NCBI GenBank assembly: GCA_015056915.1
Contig: SVFK01000002.1
Location: 1 to 64,000, forward strand
Reading direction: 5' to 3'
DNA from: Lachnospiraceae bacterium
GTDB taxonomy: Bacteria; Bacillota; Clostridia; Lachnospirales; Lachnospiraceae
Length of the DNA: 64,000 nt
A model generated the notes under the pieces. It was not told the origin of the DNA and searched no databases. It saw nothing but the letters and a program-made list of their open reading frames with translations. The translations under genes and the position numbers were made by a program. Position 1 is the first letter of the stretch, and each line of letters starts with the position of its first letter. Shown one piece after another: positions 25,895 through 34,949 of the stretch.

Positions 25895-27651
25895 ATCATA
25901 CAGTAATTCCTATATTTTATGCATGTGATAACAATTTTGTCAAATATACGGTGGTTTCCATGAAATCCATGATGTGCAATGCATCAGAGGATTATCGATA
26001 TAAGATACACATTCTCAATATAGATATAGATGAGGAGCTGCAACGTCAAATCAAGGAAATGGAGAATGAACATTTTCAGATTTCCTTCGAAAATGTAATG
26101 AGTTATTTAGAGTCTGTCAGTGACAGGCTTCCCATCAGGGATTATTACTCCAAGACTACTTATTATAGAATGTTTATTGCAGAAATGTTTCCGGAGTACG
26201 ATAAGGTAATCTATATTGATAGCGACACGATAGTATTGGGTGATGTTTCCGAATTGTATCATCAAGAAATTGGTGACCATTATGTGGCTGCTGCCAATGA
26301 GCAGGTGATGATACAGGAAGACATCTATGGACAGTATGTGGAAAAGGTACTGGGAATCGACAGGCATCAATATTTTAATGCAGGACTTCTTGTAATTAAT
26401 TGTAACGAATTCCGAAACAACTGTATTCTGGAAAAGTTTATGGAACTATTGGATGAGTATACCTTCGTGGTAACGCAGGATGAGGATTATCTGAATTTGC
26501 TATGTCGCAATAAGGTGTTTTGGCTGGAGCAACAATGGAATACAGAAGTGTTTGGAGAGATTGCTTATGATGAAAGCACCTTCAAAATGCTTCATTATAT
26601 CATGGTCTCCAAGCCCTGGCATTATGAAGACTGCCGACTGAAGGATTATTTTTGGAAATATGCAAAAGAGACCTTTGTTTACGAAGAGATTCGTCAGGAA
26701 TTAGAGTCTTATACGGATGCAGAAAGAGAAATGGATCAAATATCCTGTAATAGACTGCTCCAGACGGCAAAATATGAGATTAATAAAGAAAATAATTACC
26801 TGAATATGCTGAATCAAAAGGTCAATAAGTCCAAAGAAAGGCTGCAGGTGCTGGATAAGATTGCAAAATTCGAAAGAGAAGGCCGATTTGATGAAGATGT
26901 GGAAGAGGATCCGCCTACCAAGGAGTTATTGCCGGATGATGTGGATTATCTCAGAACTAAAATCCGCAGCAAGGTAAAAACAAAATTTGCCTATACTATT
27001 GCCAGAAAATACATGAATAATATGCTGGAAGAGAAAAAGCTTATTATAAAGGAGATTAAGGGTATAGAGCATTATGCCAATTTGAATTCGGGAGCAATCA
27101 TTACCTGTAATCACTTTAATGCCATGGACAGCTTTGCCATGCAGATAGCTTATGAGGCCTCCGATCAGAAGGACAGAACCTTCTATCGAATCATACGCGA
27201 GGGTAATTATACCAATTTCCCGGGATTTTATGGAATATTAATGCGTAATTGCAATACCTTCCCCTTAAGCTCTAACAAGGACACCATGAAGAAATTTATT
27301 AAATCGGTGGATACGGTTCTGCAGGAAGGACATTTTATGCTGATTTATCCGGAGCAGAGTATGTGGTGGAATTATAAGAAGCCTAAGCCGTTGAAAAGAG
27401 GAGGCTTTACATTTGCTGTAAAAAATAATGTACCGGTGCTGCCTTGCTTTATTACCATGGAGGATAGTGAGGTTATGGATGATGACGGTTTTTATGTTCA
27501 GGAGTATACGATTCATATTGCTGAACCGATTTATCCGGATGCCAATAAGCGTCGAGATGAGAATATCAGAGATATGATGCAGCAAAATTTTGAGGTATGG
27601 AAGTCGATATATGAAGAAACCTACCAAATTCCTCTTAAATATGCAGAGTAG
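25891..27651 (+). CDS. GT8 glycosyltransferase fused to PlsC-like acyltransferase
   Basis: 586 residues. Residues 1-290 are a GT8 domain with DSD at 110-112 (YIDSDTIVLGD) and NAGLLVINCNEF. Residues about 290-345 form a charged coiled coil (KVNKSKERLQVLDKIAKFERE). Residues about 390-586 are a PlsC-like domain: NHFNAMD with an exact H-x4-D (His 408, Asp 413), IYPEQSMWW, and a KPLKRGGFTFA stretch. Both halves look catalytically complete. With the stand-alone acyltransferase and GT8 upstream it suggests assembly of an acylated glycolipid or teichoic-acid anchor. Ends at a terminator. Confidence 0.85.
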   Translation: MNHTVIPIFYACDNNFVKYTVVSMKSMMCNASEDYRYKIHILNIDIDEELQRQIKEMENEHFQISFENVMSYLESVSDRLPIRDYYSKTTYYRMFIAEMFPEYDKVIYIDSDTIVLGDVSELYHQEIGDHYVAAANEQVMIQEDIYGQYVEKVLGIDRHQYFNAGLLVINCNEFRNNCILEKFMELLDEYTFVVTQDEDYLNLLCRNKVFWLEQQWNTEVFGEIAYDESTFKMLHYIMVSKPWHYEDCRLKDYFWKYAKETFVYEEIRQELESYTDAEREMDQISCNRLLQTAKYEINKENNYLNMLNQKVNKSKERLQVLDKIAKFEREGRFDEDVEEDPPTKELLPDDVDYLRTKIRSKVKTKFAYTIARKYMNNMLEEKKLIIKEIKGIEHYANLNSGAIITCNHFNAMDSFAMQIAYEASDQKDRTFYRIIREGNYTNFPGFYGILMRNCNTFPLSSNKDTMKKFIKSVDTVLQEGHFMLIYPEQSMWWNYKKPKPLKRGGFTFAVKNNVPVLPCFITMEDSEVMDDDGFYVQEYTIHIAEPIYPDANKRRDENIRDMMQQNFEVWKSIYEETYQIPLKYAE

Positions 27652-27661
27652 ATAGGTGATG

Positions 27662-27692
27662 AAAAAGAATGTGTCTTGGCACATTCTTTTTT
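27662..27692 (+). terminator. Rho-independent terminator
   Basis: AAAAAGAATGTG and CACATTCTTTTT arms around TCTTGG, with T run. Confidence 0.92.
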
Positions 27693-27766
27693 GATATTGC
27701 TATGGTAAAATAGAAAGAAAATTGATATAATCATCATTAGGGCTTGGGTGCGTAGAGGAGATATTC

Positions 27767-28456
27767 ATGGCGGCTAAAAAGTATTATGCAGTGAGAAAAG
27801 GTAAAATAACAGGTGTTTTTGAAACGTGGGAGGAATGCAAACATTCTGTAGACGGCTTTTCGGGAGCAGAATATAAAGGTTTTTCTACCTTGCAGGAGGC
27901 CTGTGACTACGCAGGAATCAAGATGGAAATGGCTGGCGGCGGTGATACTTGTAAGACAGACATTCCCACAGAAGGAACCTTGCTTGCTTATGTTGACGGA
28001 AGCTATGATGATACTCTCAAAAAGTATGCTTTCGGCTGTGTATTTATCCTACCGGACGGCAAAATATATACGATCTATGGCAACGGAGATAATCCCCAGT
28101 CATTACAGCATCGCAATGTTACAGGAGAGATGCTGGGAGCAATGTATGCAGTAAAGACCGCGATGCAGAATGGTTATTCTGCACTGGAAATTCGCTATGA
28201 CTACGAAGGAATAGAAAAGTGGGTTACCGGAGCATGGAGAAGTAAGCATGAATTGACACAAAAATATGCTCTGACCATGCGTGAGTGGATGCGGGATATC
28301 TCAATTACATTTACCAAGGTGCCTGCTCATTCTCATGTGAAATATAATGAGGTGGCAGATCAAATGGCCAAAAAGGGCTTAACGCAGGGAGAAGGCGTTC
28401 CGAAGGTCAAAAAGCTGGAAGAGATGGACGAGTATGGAATTGATTCGATTGAATAA
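27767..28456 (+). CDS. rnhA: Ribonuclease H1 with N-terminal viroplasmin/hybrid-binding domain
   Basis: 229 residues. Residues 5-50 are the RNA:DNA hybrid-binding domain (KKYYAVRKGKITGVFETWEEC, a well-known opening). The RNase H domain spans about 68-215 with acidic residues in YVDGSYD, TGEMLGA, RYDYEG and NEVADQMAKK. It cuts RNA in RNA:DNA hybrids. The last 23 bases overlap the pseudouridine synthase start. RBS AGGAG. Confidence 0.93.
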   Translation: MAAKKYYAVRKGKITGVFETWEECKHSVDGFSGAEYKGFSTLQEACDYAGIKMEMAGGGDTCKTDIPTEGTLLAYVDGSYDDTLKKYAFGCVFILPDGKIYTIYGNGDNPQSLQHRNVTGEMLGAMYAVKTAMQNGYSALEIRYDYEGIEKWVTGAWRSKHELTQKYALTMREWMRDISITFTKVPAHSHVKYNEVADQMAKKGLTQGEGVPKVKKLEEMDEYGIDSIE

Positions 28457-29156
28457 ATATCTGGCACAATGCGGTGTTTGCTCCCGTAGGGATGCGGATA
28501 AGCTGATAGAACAGGGGAAGGTATTGGTAAATGGCGTTATGGCTATTCCTGGTCAGCAGGTTAGTCCGAAGGACGATATAAAGGTTAATAACAGGACCTT
28601 GAAGGGGCGGGATGAGAAGCATGTGCTTGCATTTTATAAGCCAATAGGTGTTACCTGCACGGAAAAGGACCCGCATGCAGAGAAAATAATAGCAGATATC
28701 ATAGATTATCCGGTGCGTGTGACCTATGCAGGAAGACTGGACAAGGATTCGGAAGGTTTACTGCTTCTTACCAATGACGGAGCATTGATTGATGCGATGA
28801 TGAGAGGCTCAAACAAGCATGAAAAGGAGTATGTTGTACGAGTCGACAAAGAAATAACACCTGTTTTTTTAGAGAAAATGTCACGAGGCATCTATTTAAA
28901 GGATTTAGATGTGACAACAAGAGAGTGTATTACGGAAAAAATAGGTAAGTTTACATTCCGAATAATATTGACCCAAGGGGTCAATAGGCAGATACGAAGA
29001 ATGTGTCAAAATTGTGGATTTCAAGTGAAAAATTTAAAAAGAATCCGTGTAATGAACGTAAATTTGGGCGATTTGAAGCCCGGAGAATACCGAGAAGTAA
29101 CCGGAGAGGAATTAAATCAGTTATATAGAGACTGTGGAAAGTTTAAATATGATTAA
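28434..29156 (+). CDS. 23S rRNA pseudouridine synthase, RluB/RluF type
   Basis: 240 residues. S4 RNA-binding domain at residues 3-48 (RLNKYLAQCGVCSRRDADKL), then the catalytic domain with GRLDKDSEGLLLL, Asp 103 being the expected nucleophile, and RQIRRMC in the C-terminal part. Converts a specific rRNA uridine to pseudouridine. It begins inside the rnhA reading frame; GGAAGAG upstream of 28434 is the likely ribosome binding site. ligA follows 24 bases later. Confidence 0.9.
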   Translation: MELIRLNKYLAQCGVCSRRDADKLIEQGKVLVNGVMAIPGQQVSPKDDIKVNNRTLKGRDEKHVLAFYKPIGVTCTEKDPHAEKIIADIIDYPVRVTYAGRLDKDSEGLLLLTNDGALIDAMMRGSNKHEKEYVVRVDKEITPVFLEKMSRGIYLKDLDVTTRECITEKIGKFTFRIILTQGVNRQIRRMCQNCGFQVKNLKRIRVMNVNLGDLKPGEYREVTGEELNQLYRDCGKFKYD

Positions 29157-29180
29157 ACATTTTGAGGGGTAAAATACAAG

Positions 29181-31148
29181 ATGCAGTCATCAAAAGTGGA
29201 ACGTATCAAATATTTAGTGGAAAAATTGAATGAGGCTTCCAAGGCTTATTATGCTCAGGACAGAGAAATCATGAGCAACTATGAATATGACAAATTGTAT
29301 GACGAATTAGTACAACTCGAAGAGGAAACCAACGTTATTTTGGCAAACAGCCCTACGGTAAATGTAGGTTTTGAGGCAGTAGAGGAGCTTCCCAAGGAGA
29401 GACATTCCTCTCCGATGCTCTCTTTGGACAAGACAAAAAGCCGAGAAGAATTGCGAGATTGGTTGCAAGGACAGCCTGCAATTTTGAGCTGGAAGCTGGA
29501 TGGATTGACCATAGTACTAACGTACCATGAAGGAAAACTTGCAAAAGCAGTGACTCGTGGGAACGGTGAAATAGGGGAAGTTATCACTAATAATGCCAAA
29601 ACCTTCAAAAATCTTCCTTTGACCATTTCGCATAAGGGAGAAGTGATTTTGCGTGGGGAAGCGGTGATTCGTTATTCTGATTTTGAGAAAATTAATGCTG
29701 AGATAGAAGACGTGGATGCCAAATATAAAAATCCACGAAATTTGTGCAGCGGTTCTGTGCGCCAGTTAAATAATGAAATTACGGCTAAAAGAAATGTGCA
29801 GTTTTTTGCATTTTCTTTGGTGAAGGCAGAAGGCGTGGATTTCCATAATTCCAAGGAAGCTCAGCTGCTTTTTCTGCAGGAACAGGGATTTCAAACGGTA
29901 GATTACCTTTGTGTAACGCCGGATACTATTCTAACAGCAATAGAAGAGTTTGAACAGCGCATTGAAACCTATGATGTTCCCTCGGACGGATTGGTGTTAT
30001 CCTATGAAGATATTGCGTATGGAGAAGCGTTGGGAAGGACAGCCAAATTTCCAAGACATTCTATTGCGTTTAAATGGGCGGATGAATTACGTGAAACGGT
30101 ATTAAGGGAGATTGAATGGAGTGCCAGCCGTACAGGTTTAATCAATCCGGTGGCTATTTTTGAACCGGTAGAGCTGGAAGGGACCACAGTAAGCCGTGCT
30201 TCTGTGCACAATATCAGCATTTTGCGCGGTTTAAAGCTGGGAATCGGCGACCATATCACCGTTTATAAGGCCAATATGATTATTCCTCAGATTGCAGAGA
30301 ATCTGACGGGCAGTGATACCGTGGAGATTCCTTCATGTTGTCCTGTTTGCGGAGCACCTACCCAGATACGACAGTTGAATGAGGTGCAGTCCCTGTACTG
30401 TGTCAATGAAAAATGTGCGGCCAAGAGAATTAAAGCATTTACTCTGTTTGTCAGTCGTGATGCTATGAATATAGATGGTTTATCCGAGGCTACATTGGAA
30501 AAATTTATTGAACAGGGCTTTATTTCTGAATATGCAGATTTGTTTCATTTGGAGCGTTATGAGGCTGAGATTACCCATATGGAGGGATTTGGTGAAAAAT
30601 CCTTCCGTAATCTGATAGAAAGCATCAATACAGCAAGAAAAACTACTTTACCCAGAGTGATTTATGCACTGGGAATTGCCAATATCGGTGTAGCCAATGC
30701 CAAGATGCTTTGTCGTCATTTTGATTATGATTTGGAGCGCATGCAGAAGGCTGATGTGGAGAGCTTAAGTGCGATTGAAGGCGTTGGCGAGGTGATTGCA
30801 TCTGCATATGTGGAATATATGCAGGATGCTGATAATCTGGAAAAAATTCACCGTTTAGTAGAGGAACTGCAGATAGAAACACCTACAGTAGATGTCGAGA
30901 ATCAGAAGCTTAACGGTATGAATTTTGTGATTACCGGTAGCCTGAATTACTATGCAAGCCGTAATGAGTTAAAGGATATTATTGAGCAGATGGGCGGAAA
31001 GGTAACAGGAAGTGTCACCGGTAAGACCACATGTTTGATTAATAATGATATTACATCTGCATCCTCCAAGAATAAAAAGGCGAAGGAATTGCAGATTCCG
31101 ATACTGACAGAAGATGAATTTCTGGAAAGGTATCTTAATATAACGTAA
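29181..31148 (+). CDS. ligA: NAD+-dependent DNA ligase
   Basis: 655 residues, full length. Domain Ia and adenylation domain with the active-site lysine K105 in KLDG, OB fold, four-cysteine zinc finger (CCPVCG ... YCVNEKC, about residues 389-416), helix-hairpin-helix region about 440-560, and a C-terminal BRCT domain (LNGMNFVITGSLNYYASRNE). Seals nicks in replication and repair. The catalytic KxDG reads WKLDG rather than the more common PKIDG. Confidence 0.97.
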   Translation: MQSSKVERIKYLVEKLNEASKAYYAQDREIMSNYEYDKLYDELVQLEEETNVILANSPTVNVGFEAVEELPKERHSSPMLSLDKTKSREELRDWLQGQPAILSWKLDGLTIVLTYHEGKLAKAVTRGNGEIGEVITNNAKTFKNLPLTISHKGEVILRGEAVIRYSDFEKINAEIEDVDAKYKNPRNLCSGSVRQLNNEITAKRNVQFFAFSLVKAEGVDFHNSKEAQLLFLQEQGFQTVDYLCVTPDTILTAIEEFEQRIETYDVPSDGLVLSYEDIAYGEALGRTAKFPRHSIAFKWADELRETVLREIEWSASRTGLINPVAIFEPVELEGTTVSRASVHNISILRGLKLGIGDHITVYKANMIIPQIAENLTGSDTVEIPSCCPVCGAPTQIRQLNEVQSLYCVNEKCAAKRIKAFTLFVSRDAMNIDGLSEATLEKFIEQGFISEYADLFHLERYEAEITHMEGFGEKSFRNLIESINTARKTTLPRVIYALGIANIGVANAKMLCRHFDYDLERMQKADVESLSAIEGVGEVIASAYVEYMQDADNLEKIHRLVEELQIETPTVDVENQKLNGMNFVITGSLNYYASRNELKDIIEQMGGKVTGSVTGKTTCLINNDITSASSKNKKAKELQIPILTEDEFLERYLNIT

Positions 31149-31177
31149 TCTATATAAGAAAGTATGAGGATATACAA

Positions 31178-32083
31178 ATGCCAATTAAGACCCAAAGCGA
31201 TTTGCCGGCAAAGGAAATACTGGAGATTGAAAATATCTTTGTGATGGATGAATTTCGTGCCATTCATCAGGATATTCGTCCTTTGCAGGTATTGATTTTA
31301 AATAATATGCCGGTAAAACAGGACACAGAGTTGCAGCTACTAAGGGCACTTTCCAACACGCCCTTACAGGTAGATGTAACTTTTATGAATGTAAAAAGTC
31401 ACGTGTCTCAGAATACGTCAGCCAGCCATTTAAATAAGTTTTATTGTACCTTTGATGATATTAAGGACAAAAATTTTGACGGCATGATTATAACAGGTGC
31501 GCCTGTAGAGGATATTTCTTTTGAGGAAGTGGATTATTGGGAGGAAATATGCGAAATCATGGACTGGGCAGAGACACATGTAACCTCAACCCTCCATATT
31601 TGCTGGGCGGCCCAGGCAGGTCTTTACCATTACTATGGCATTAATAAAAAGCAGCTTTCGCAGAAGCTTTTTGGTATATACGAGCATAAGGTTTCCAATA
31701 GAAAAATTCCACTTGTGCGGGGCTTTGATGATGTTTTTCTGGCACCTCACAGCCGTCATACCGAGACCTCAGCAGAAGCTATTCATGCCTGCAAGGATTT
31801 GACTGTGTTGGCTGAATCTCCCGTGGCAGGGGTTTTCCTGGCAATCGCGGAAGGCGGTAAGAAAATATTTGTAAACGGACATCCGGAGTATGACAGATAT
31901 ACCTTGAACAATGAGTATTTCCGTGATTTAAATAAGGGACTACCCATTCAGGTGCCATATAACTATTATCCCGATGATAATCCGGAAGAAAAGCCGTTAT
32001 TGCAGTGGAGATCCCATAGTAACAATTTGTACAGCAACTGGTTAAACTATTATGTATATCAGGTGACACCGTACGAATTGTAA
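31178..32083 (+). CDS. metA: Homoserine O-acyltransferase (MetA)
   Basis: 301 residues. First committed step of methionine synthesis, acylating homoserine. Cys 142 in HICWAAQAG is the catalytic nucleophile at the standard position; NMPVKQDTE, the FNGHPEYD-like segment VNGHPEYD and RSHSNNLYSNWLNYYVYQ are family hallmarks. Many Firmicutes members use acetyl-CoA, but the choice of succinyl or acetyl cannot be settled by eye. The last 26 bases are duplicated 53 bases downstream. Confidence 0.95.
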   Translation: MPIKTQSDLPAKEILEIENIFVMDEFRAIHQDIRPLQVLILNNMPVKQDTELQLLRALSNTPLQVDVTFMNVKSHVSQNTSASHLNKFYCTFDDIKDKNFDGMIITGAPVEDISFEEVDYWEEICEIMDWAETHVTSTLHICWAAQAGLYHYYGINKKQLSQKLFGIYEHKVSNRKIPLVRGFDDVFLAPHSRHTETSAEAIHACKDLTVLAESPVAGVFLAIAEGGKKIFVNGHPEYDRYTLNNEYFRDLNKGLPIQVPYNYYPDDNPEEKPLLQWRSHSNNLYSNWLNYYVYQVTPYEL

Positions 32084-32135
32084 GGAAGTGGGTCCCTGAT
32101 ATACATTGTTATCAGGTGACACCGTACGAACTGTA
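32057..32135 (+). repeat. 26-bp duplication of the metA 3' end
   Basis: 32057-32082 (codons for YQVTPYEL up to the stop) recurs at 32110-32135 with one change (AATTGTA to AACTGTA). The copies are 53 bases apart. The downstream copy is out of any supported gene. Confidence 0.85.
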
Positions 32136-32234
32136 GAAAACGTTGAAAAAAGGGCGATTTTAAGGGAAAAAGGCCAAGTGAGCCACTAGGGTGTTTATCA
32201 AATTTTATAGAGAAAGACTACCTATAATTTGGGA

Positions 32235-32271
32235 AAAGAGCACCGGTTCTGAAGAAGAAACGGTGCTCTTT
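32235..32271 (+). terminator. Rho-independent terminator after metA
   Basis: AAAGAGCACCG and CGGTGCTCTTT arms around a 15-base loop. The stretch 32136-32234 shows no gene. Confidence 0.85.
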
Positions 32272-32403
32272 GTGTAAATGACATTTTTGTTGAGAACTCT
32301 TGCATTTTTGATGTCAAAGAGGTATAGTAAGAATACGAAATCATATCTGATGAATTTCTAATATCCGGCAATTCGCCAAAATTTCGCTTGTAACAATTAA
32401 TAG

Positions 32404-32444
32404 TGCAGACGGACTGATACTTTTGATTGGACTATCTGTCTGCA
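32404..32444 (+). other. Hairpin in the leader of the Rpn-type gene
   Basis: TGCAGACGGA (32404-32413) pairs with TCTGTCTGCA (32435-32444), one G:T, 21-base loop, ending 15 bases before the ribosome binding site. No T run, so not a normal terminator. The rest of 32272-32403 shows no gene. Confidence 0.5.
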
Positions 32445-32470
32445 TTTATGCCCAAAATGGAGGAAAGAGG

Positions 32471-33640
32471 ATGCAGACAGAGAAAAAGGAGACAGTCCCT
32501 TTTGCGGAAGAGGCAAGAGGAATTGTATTAAATGACAGGCTCAGAGATAGCTCAAGTAAGATTATTTTTGATGACAGTGTGCTATGCGCGCAATTTTTAA
32601 AGGACTATGTGGACGGACTAAAGGATGTAGAGATACAACCGGAATATATCGAGGATGTATCAGAACGCTATGTTCCGCTTATTGCGCAGGAGCGATATAG
32701 CGACACTGTTAAAAGAATCAAGATACCGAACAAAACAGCACTTTATTTTATAACACTCATTGAACATAAATCGGAAGTGGATTATAATGTAGGTATGCAG
32801 ATATTCCGATACATTTATCAAATTTGGGAAGATTATGAGAAGGAAATGGAAGCAAATCATAAGGGAATCAGTAAAGGGAAGGGATTTCAGTATCCGCCGG
32901 TAATTCCTATCGTATATTATGAAGGTAAAGAAAGGTGGACAGCGCCGCTGGAATTCAAGGAAAGGATTTCCATGCATGAAATGTTTGGAGATATGATTCC
33001 GAATTTTACATATCAGCTTGTTCGTTTAAATGATTACAGTAACGAGGAGTTATTGGATAAGGGGGATGCAATTTCTTTAATGATGCTCCTTAATAAAATA
33101 AGAAATCATGCTGATGTAGAACAGTTTATGCGGCTTCCCATACAGAGACTAGAGGAAATCGTAAGTCCTATGCCGGAGTATCTGGTAAATAAAATTGCTC
33201 AGATATTTCGTGTGTGCTTATTTGCTATGAATACACCGGAGGCTGAAGTCGAAGAGATTGTATCCAGAGTAGAGGAGAAAAATATGGCAAGATTATTCGA
33301 AGGAATGGAAGTGGATATTCAAGCTGATCGTCAACGAAGACGTGAAGAAGAGCAGAGAATTGCAGAAGGCCGTCAGGAGCTGGAGGAAGGCCGTCAGGAG
33401 CTGGAGGAAGGCCGCCAGGAGCTGGAGGAAGGTCGTCAGCGGTTGGAGGCAGATAGACAGCTCTTAAGAGAACAGCAGCACCAGATGCAGCGTATGAAGG
33501 ATTTGTTGATTCAAAATTATATACAAATTGCATGCATGGAACAGAGGTTAAGGAGTCAAGTGTCACAAGACATACAAAAGATGTTTGGTTTAAGTGATGT
33601 GCTTGCCACAGAAAAGCTGGATTTATACTGGAAGGAATAA
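32471..33640 (+). CDS. Rpn-family / PD-(D/E)XK nuclease-type putative transposase
   Basis: 389 residues from ATG 32471 (GGAGG 7 bases ahead). N-terminal two-thirds match the Rpn/YhgA-like group (Transposase_31 / PDDEXK_2): LNDRLRDSSSKIIFDD near the start, LYFITLIEHKSEVDY carrying the E-x-K core near residues 95-105, then YPPVIPIVYYEG. Residues about 275-345 are a coiled coil with four perfect or near-perfect heptads EGRQELE. Rpn proteins promote RecA-independent recombination, and several act in phage defence. Which role applies here is unknown. Isolated gene with its own leader. Confidence 0.8.
   Translation: MQTEKKETVPFAEEARGIVLNDRLRDSSSKIIFDDSVLCAQFLKDYVDGLKDVEIQPEYIEDVSERYVPLIAQERYSDTVKRIKIPNKTALYFITLIEHKSEVDYNVGMQIFRYIYQIWEDYEKEMEANHKGISKGKGFQYPPVIPIVYYEGKERWTAPLEFKERISMHEMFGDMIPNFTYQLVRLNDYSNEELLDKGDAISLMMLLNKIRNHADVEQFMRLPIQRLEEIVSPMPEYLVNKIAQIFRVCLFAMNTPEAEVEEIVSRVEEKNMARLFEGMEVDIQADRQRRREEEQRIAEGRQELEEGRQELEEGRQELEEGRQRLEADRQLLREQQHQMQRMKDLLIQNYIQIACMEQRLRSQVSQDIQKMFGLSDVLATEKLDLYWKE
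33365..33448 (+). repeat. Four 21-bp tandem repeats inside the Rpn-type gene
   Basis: GAAGGCCGTCAGGAGCTGGA-type units start at 33365, 33386, 33407 and 33428; each adds exactly one heptad to the coiled coil, so copy-number change keeps the frame. Confidence 0.9.
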
Positions 33641-33749
33641 CGAATCAAATACATTGGTGCTGTTAAAAGTCTGTATATTCGTCATAAATAGAATGTTAAG
33701 ATTACTATAATATTCTTGCGTAAATGAATGAAAAATGCTACGCTCTTGT

Positions 33750-33861
33750 CAAATAAGAGGGAGTAGTCGACACATTGTGTGCACGTAATCGTCAATACGA
33801 TTTTACTAATGATGTAAGCAGGTAGAATCCGGTTCGTGATTAAACGGCGAGACTTTTGTTG
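33750..33861 (+). promoter_or_regulatory. Probable yybP-ykoY (Mn2+) riboswitch
   Basis: Conserved elements in order: GGGAGTAG (33759-33766), TCGTCAATACGA (33790-33801), GATGTAAGCAGG, a CCGG-CGG hairpin, and CGGCGAGAC (33845-33853). P1 can form between CAAATAAGAG (33750-33759) and CTTTTGTTG (33853-33861). The P1 3' strand is also the 5' arm of the terminator at 33846-33895, so ligand binding would block termination (an ON switch). The downstream gene is a cation exchanger, a known target class. A TATAAT at 33706-33711 could be the -10. Assigned by eye. Confidence 0.7.
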
Positions 33862-33895
33862 TTATTTTTATAACGACAAGAGTTTCGTCTTTTTT
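33846..33895 (+). terminator. Riboswitch expression-platform terminator
   Basis: Arms 33846-33865 and 33870-33889 are complementary over 20 positions with G:T pairs, loop TTTT, followed by T6. It precedes the exchanger gene rather than following one, as an attenuator does. Confidence 0.85.
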
Positions 33896-33962
33896 GTTTA
33901 ATGGGACGGGTGAAAAACTGATAGCGAGCGAGGTACTCCTGAAGGGAAAGAAGGATAAAGTG

Positions 33963-34895
33963 ATGGAAATTTTGTTACAAGTAGCTTTGTTGGTATTAGG
34001 ATTTGTAATGCTGGTGAAAGGAGCTGACTGGTTTGTGGATGGTGCCGCGGGAATAGCAGATAGATTTGGTGTTCCACAGCTAGTGATTGGTCTGACAATA
34101 GTGGCAATGGGAACCAGTGCACCTGAGGCGGCGGTAAGTATTTCGGCTGCCTTGAAGGGGAGTGCAGATATTACAATTGGTAACATAGTGGGCAGCAATA
34201 TTTTGAATATTTTAATTATTCTGGGACTTTCTTCTGCGATTGTTGCGCTGGCAGTTGCCAAATCGACTGTAAAGATAGAAATCCCGTATATGATTCTGAT
34301 TACGATTCTGTTGTTGGGATTGGGCTTTACCGGAAATGTTGTAAGCTTTGGCGAAGGTATTATTCTGTGGGGAGCTTTTCTGCTTTATCTCGCTTACTTG
34401 TTTGTAATGTCAAAAAAGAATAAGGAAGAGGTAACGGAGGAAAATAAGCAGTCGTCTCTTTGGAAACTATTTCTAGCCGCAGTTGTTGGTCTGGTATTGA
34501 TAGTATGGGGAAGTAATGTGACTGTTGATGCGGCCACGTCCATTGCAAAAGCAATGGGAATGAGTGAGCGCTTTATTGGTCTTACGATTGTGGCATTAGG
34601 TACTTCCCTGCCCGAACTTTTTACTTCTGTATCGGCAGCTATGAAAGGGAAAGCAGATATTGCAATCGGTAATATCGTAGGCAGCAATATTTTTAATATA
34701 TTGTTTGTAGTGGGTACGACAGCCTTGATTACTCCTGTCACATTTACATCCGGTTTTGTGATTGATACCACGATTGCAATCGTTGCAGCAGTGCTCTTGC
34801 TAGTGTGTGTATGGAAAAAGCAGCGACTGGCAAGGACAGCGGGTATCTTTATGCTGATATGTTACGGAGCATATTTTGTATATTTATTGCAGTAA
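33963..34895 (+). CDS. CaCA-family cation exchanger (YrbG-like), probable Mn2+/Ca2+ export
   Basis: 310 residues from ATG 33963 (AAGGA 7 bases ahead). About ten TM helices arranged as two halves, each with an alpha-repeat: GLTIVAMGTSAPE with GNIVGSNILN (about residues 41-84) and GLTIVALGTSLPE with GNIVGSNIFN (about 207-245). Members exchange Na+ or H+ for Ca2+. The Mn2+-type riboswitch in front suggests that here it removes manganese or is induced by it. Cytoplasmic loop at residues 140-160 is charged. Confidence 0.9.
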   Translation: MEILLQVALLVLGFVMLVKGADWFVDGAAGIADRFGVPQLVIGLTIVAMGTSAPEAAVSISAALKGSADITIGNIVGSNILNILIILGLSSAIVALAVAKSTVKIEIPYMILITILLLGLGFTGNVVSFGEGIILWGAFLLYLAYLFVMSKKNKEEVTEENKQSSLWKLFLAAVVGLVLIVWGSNVTVDAATSIAKAMGMSERFIGLTIVALGTSLPELFTSVSAAMKGKADIAIGNIVGSNIFNILFVVGTTALITPVTFTSGFVIDTTIAIVAAVLLLVCVWKKQRLARTAGIFMLICYGAYFVYLLQ

Positions 34896-34949
34896 GGTGG
34901 AATATTTTTCAAATCTTGTCCATATACTGGTATTAAACGGCAAGCATGG

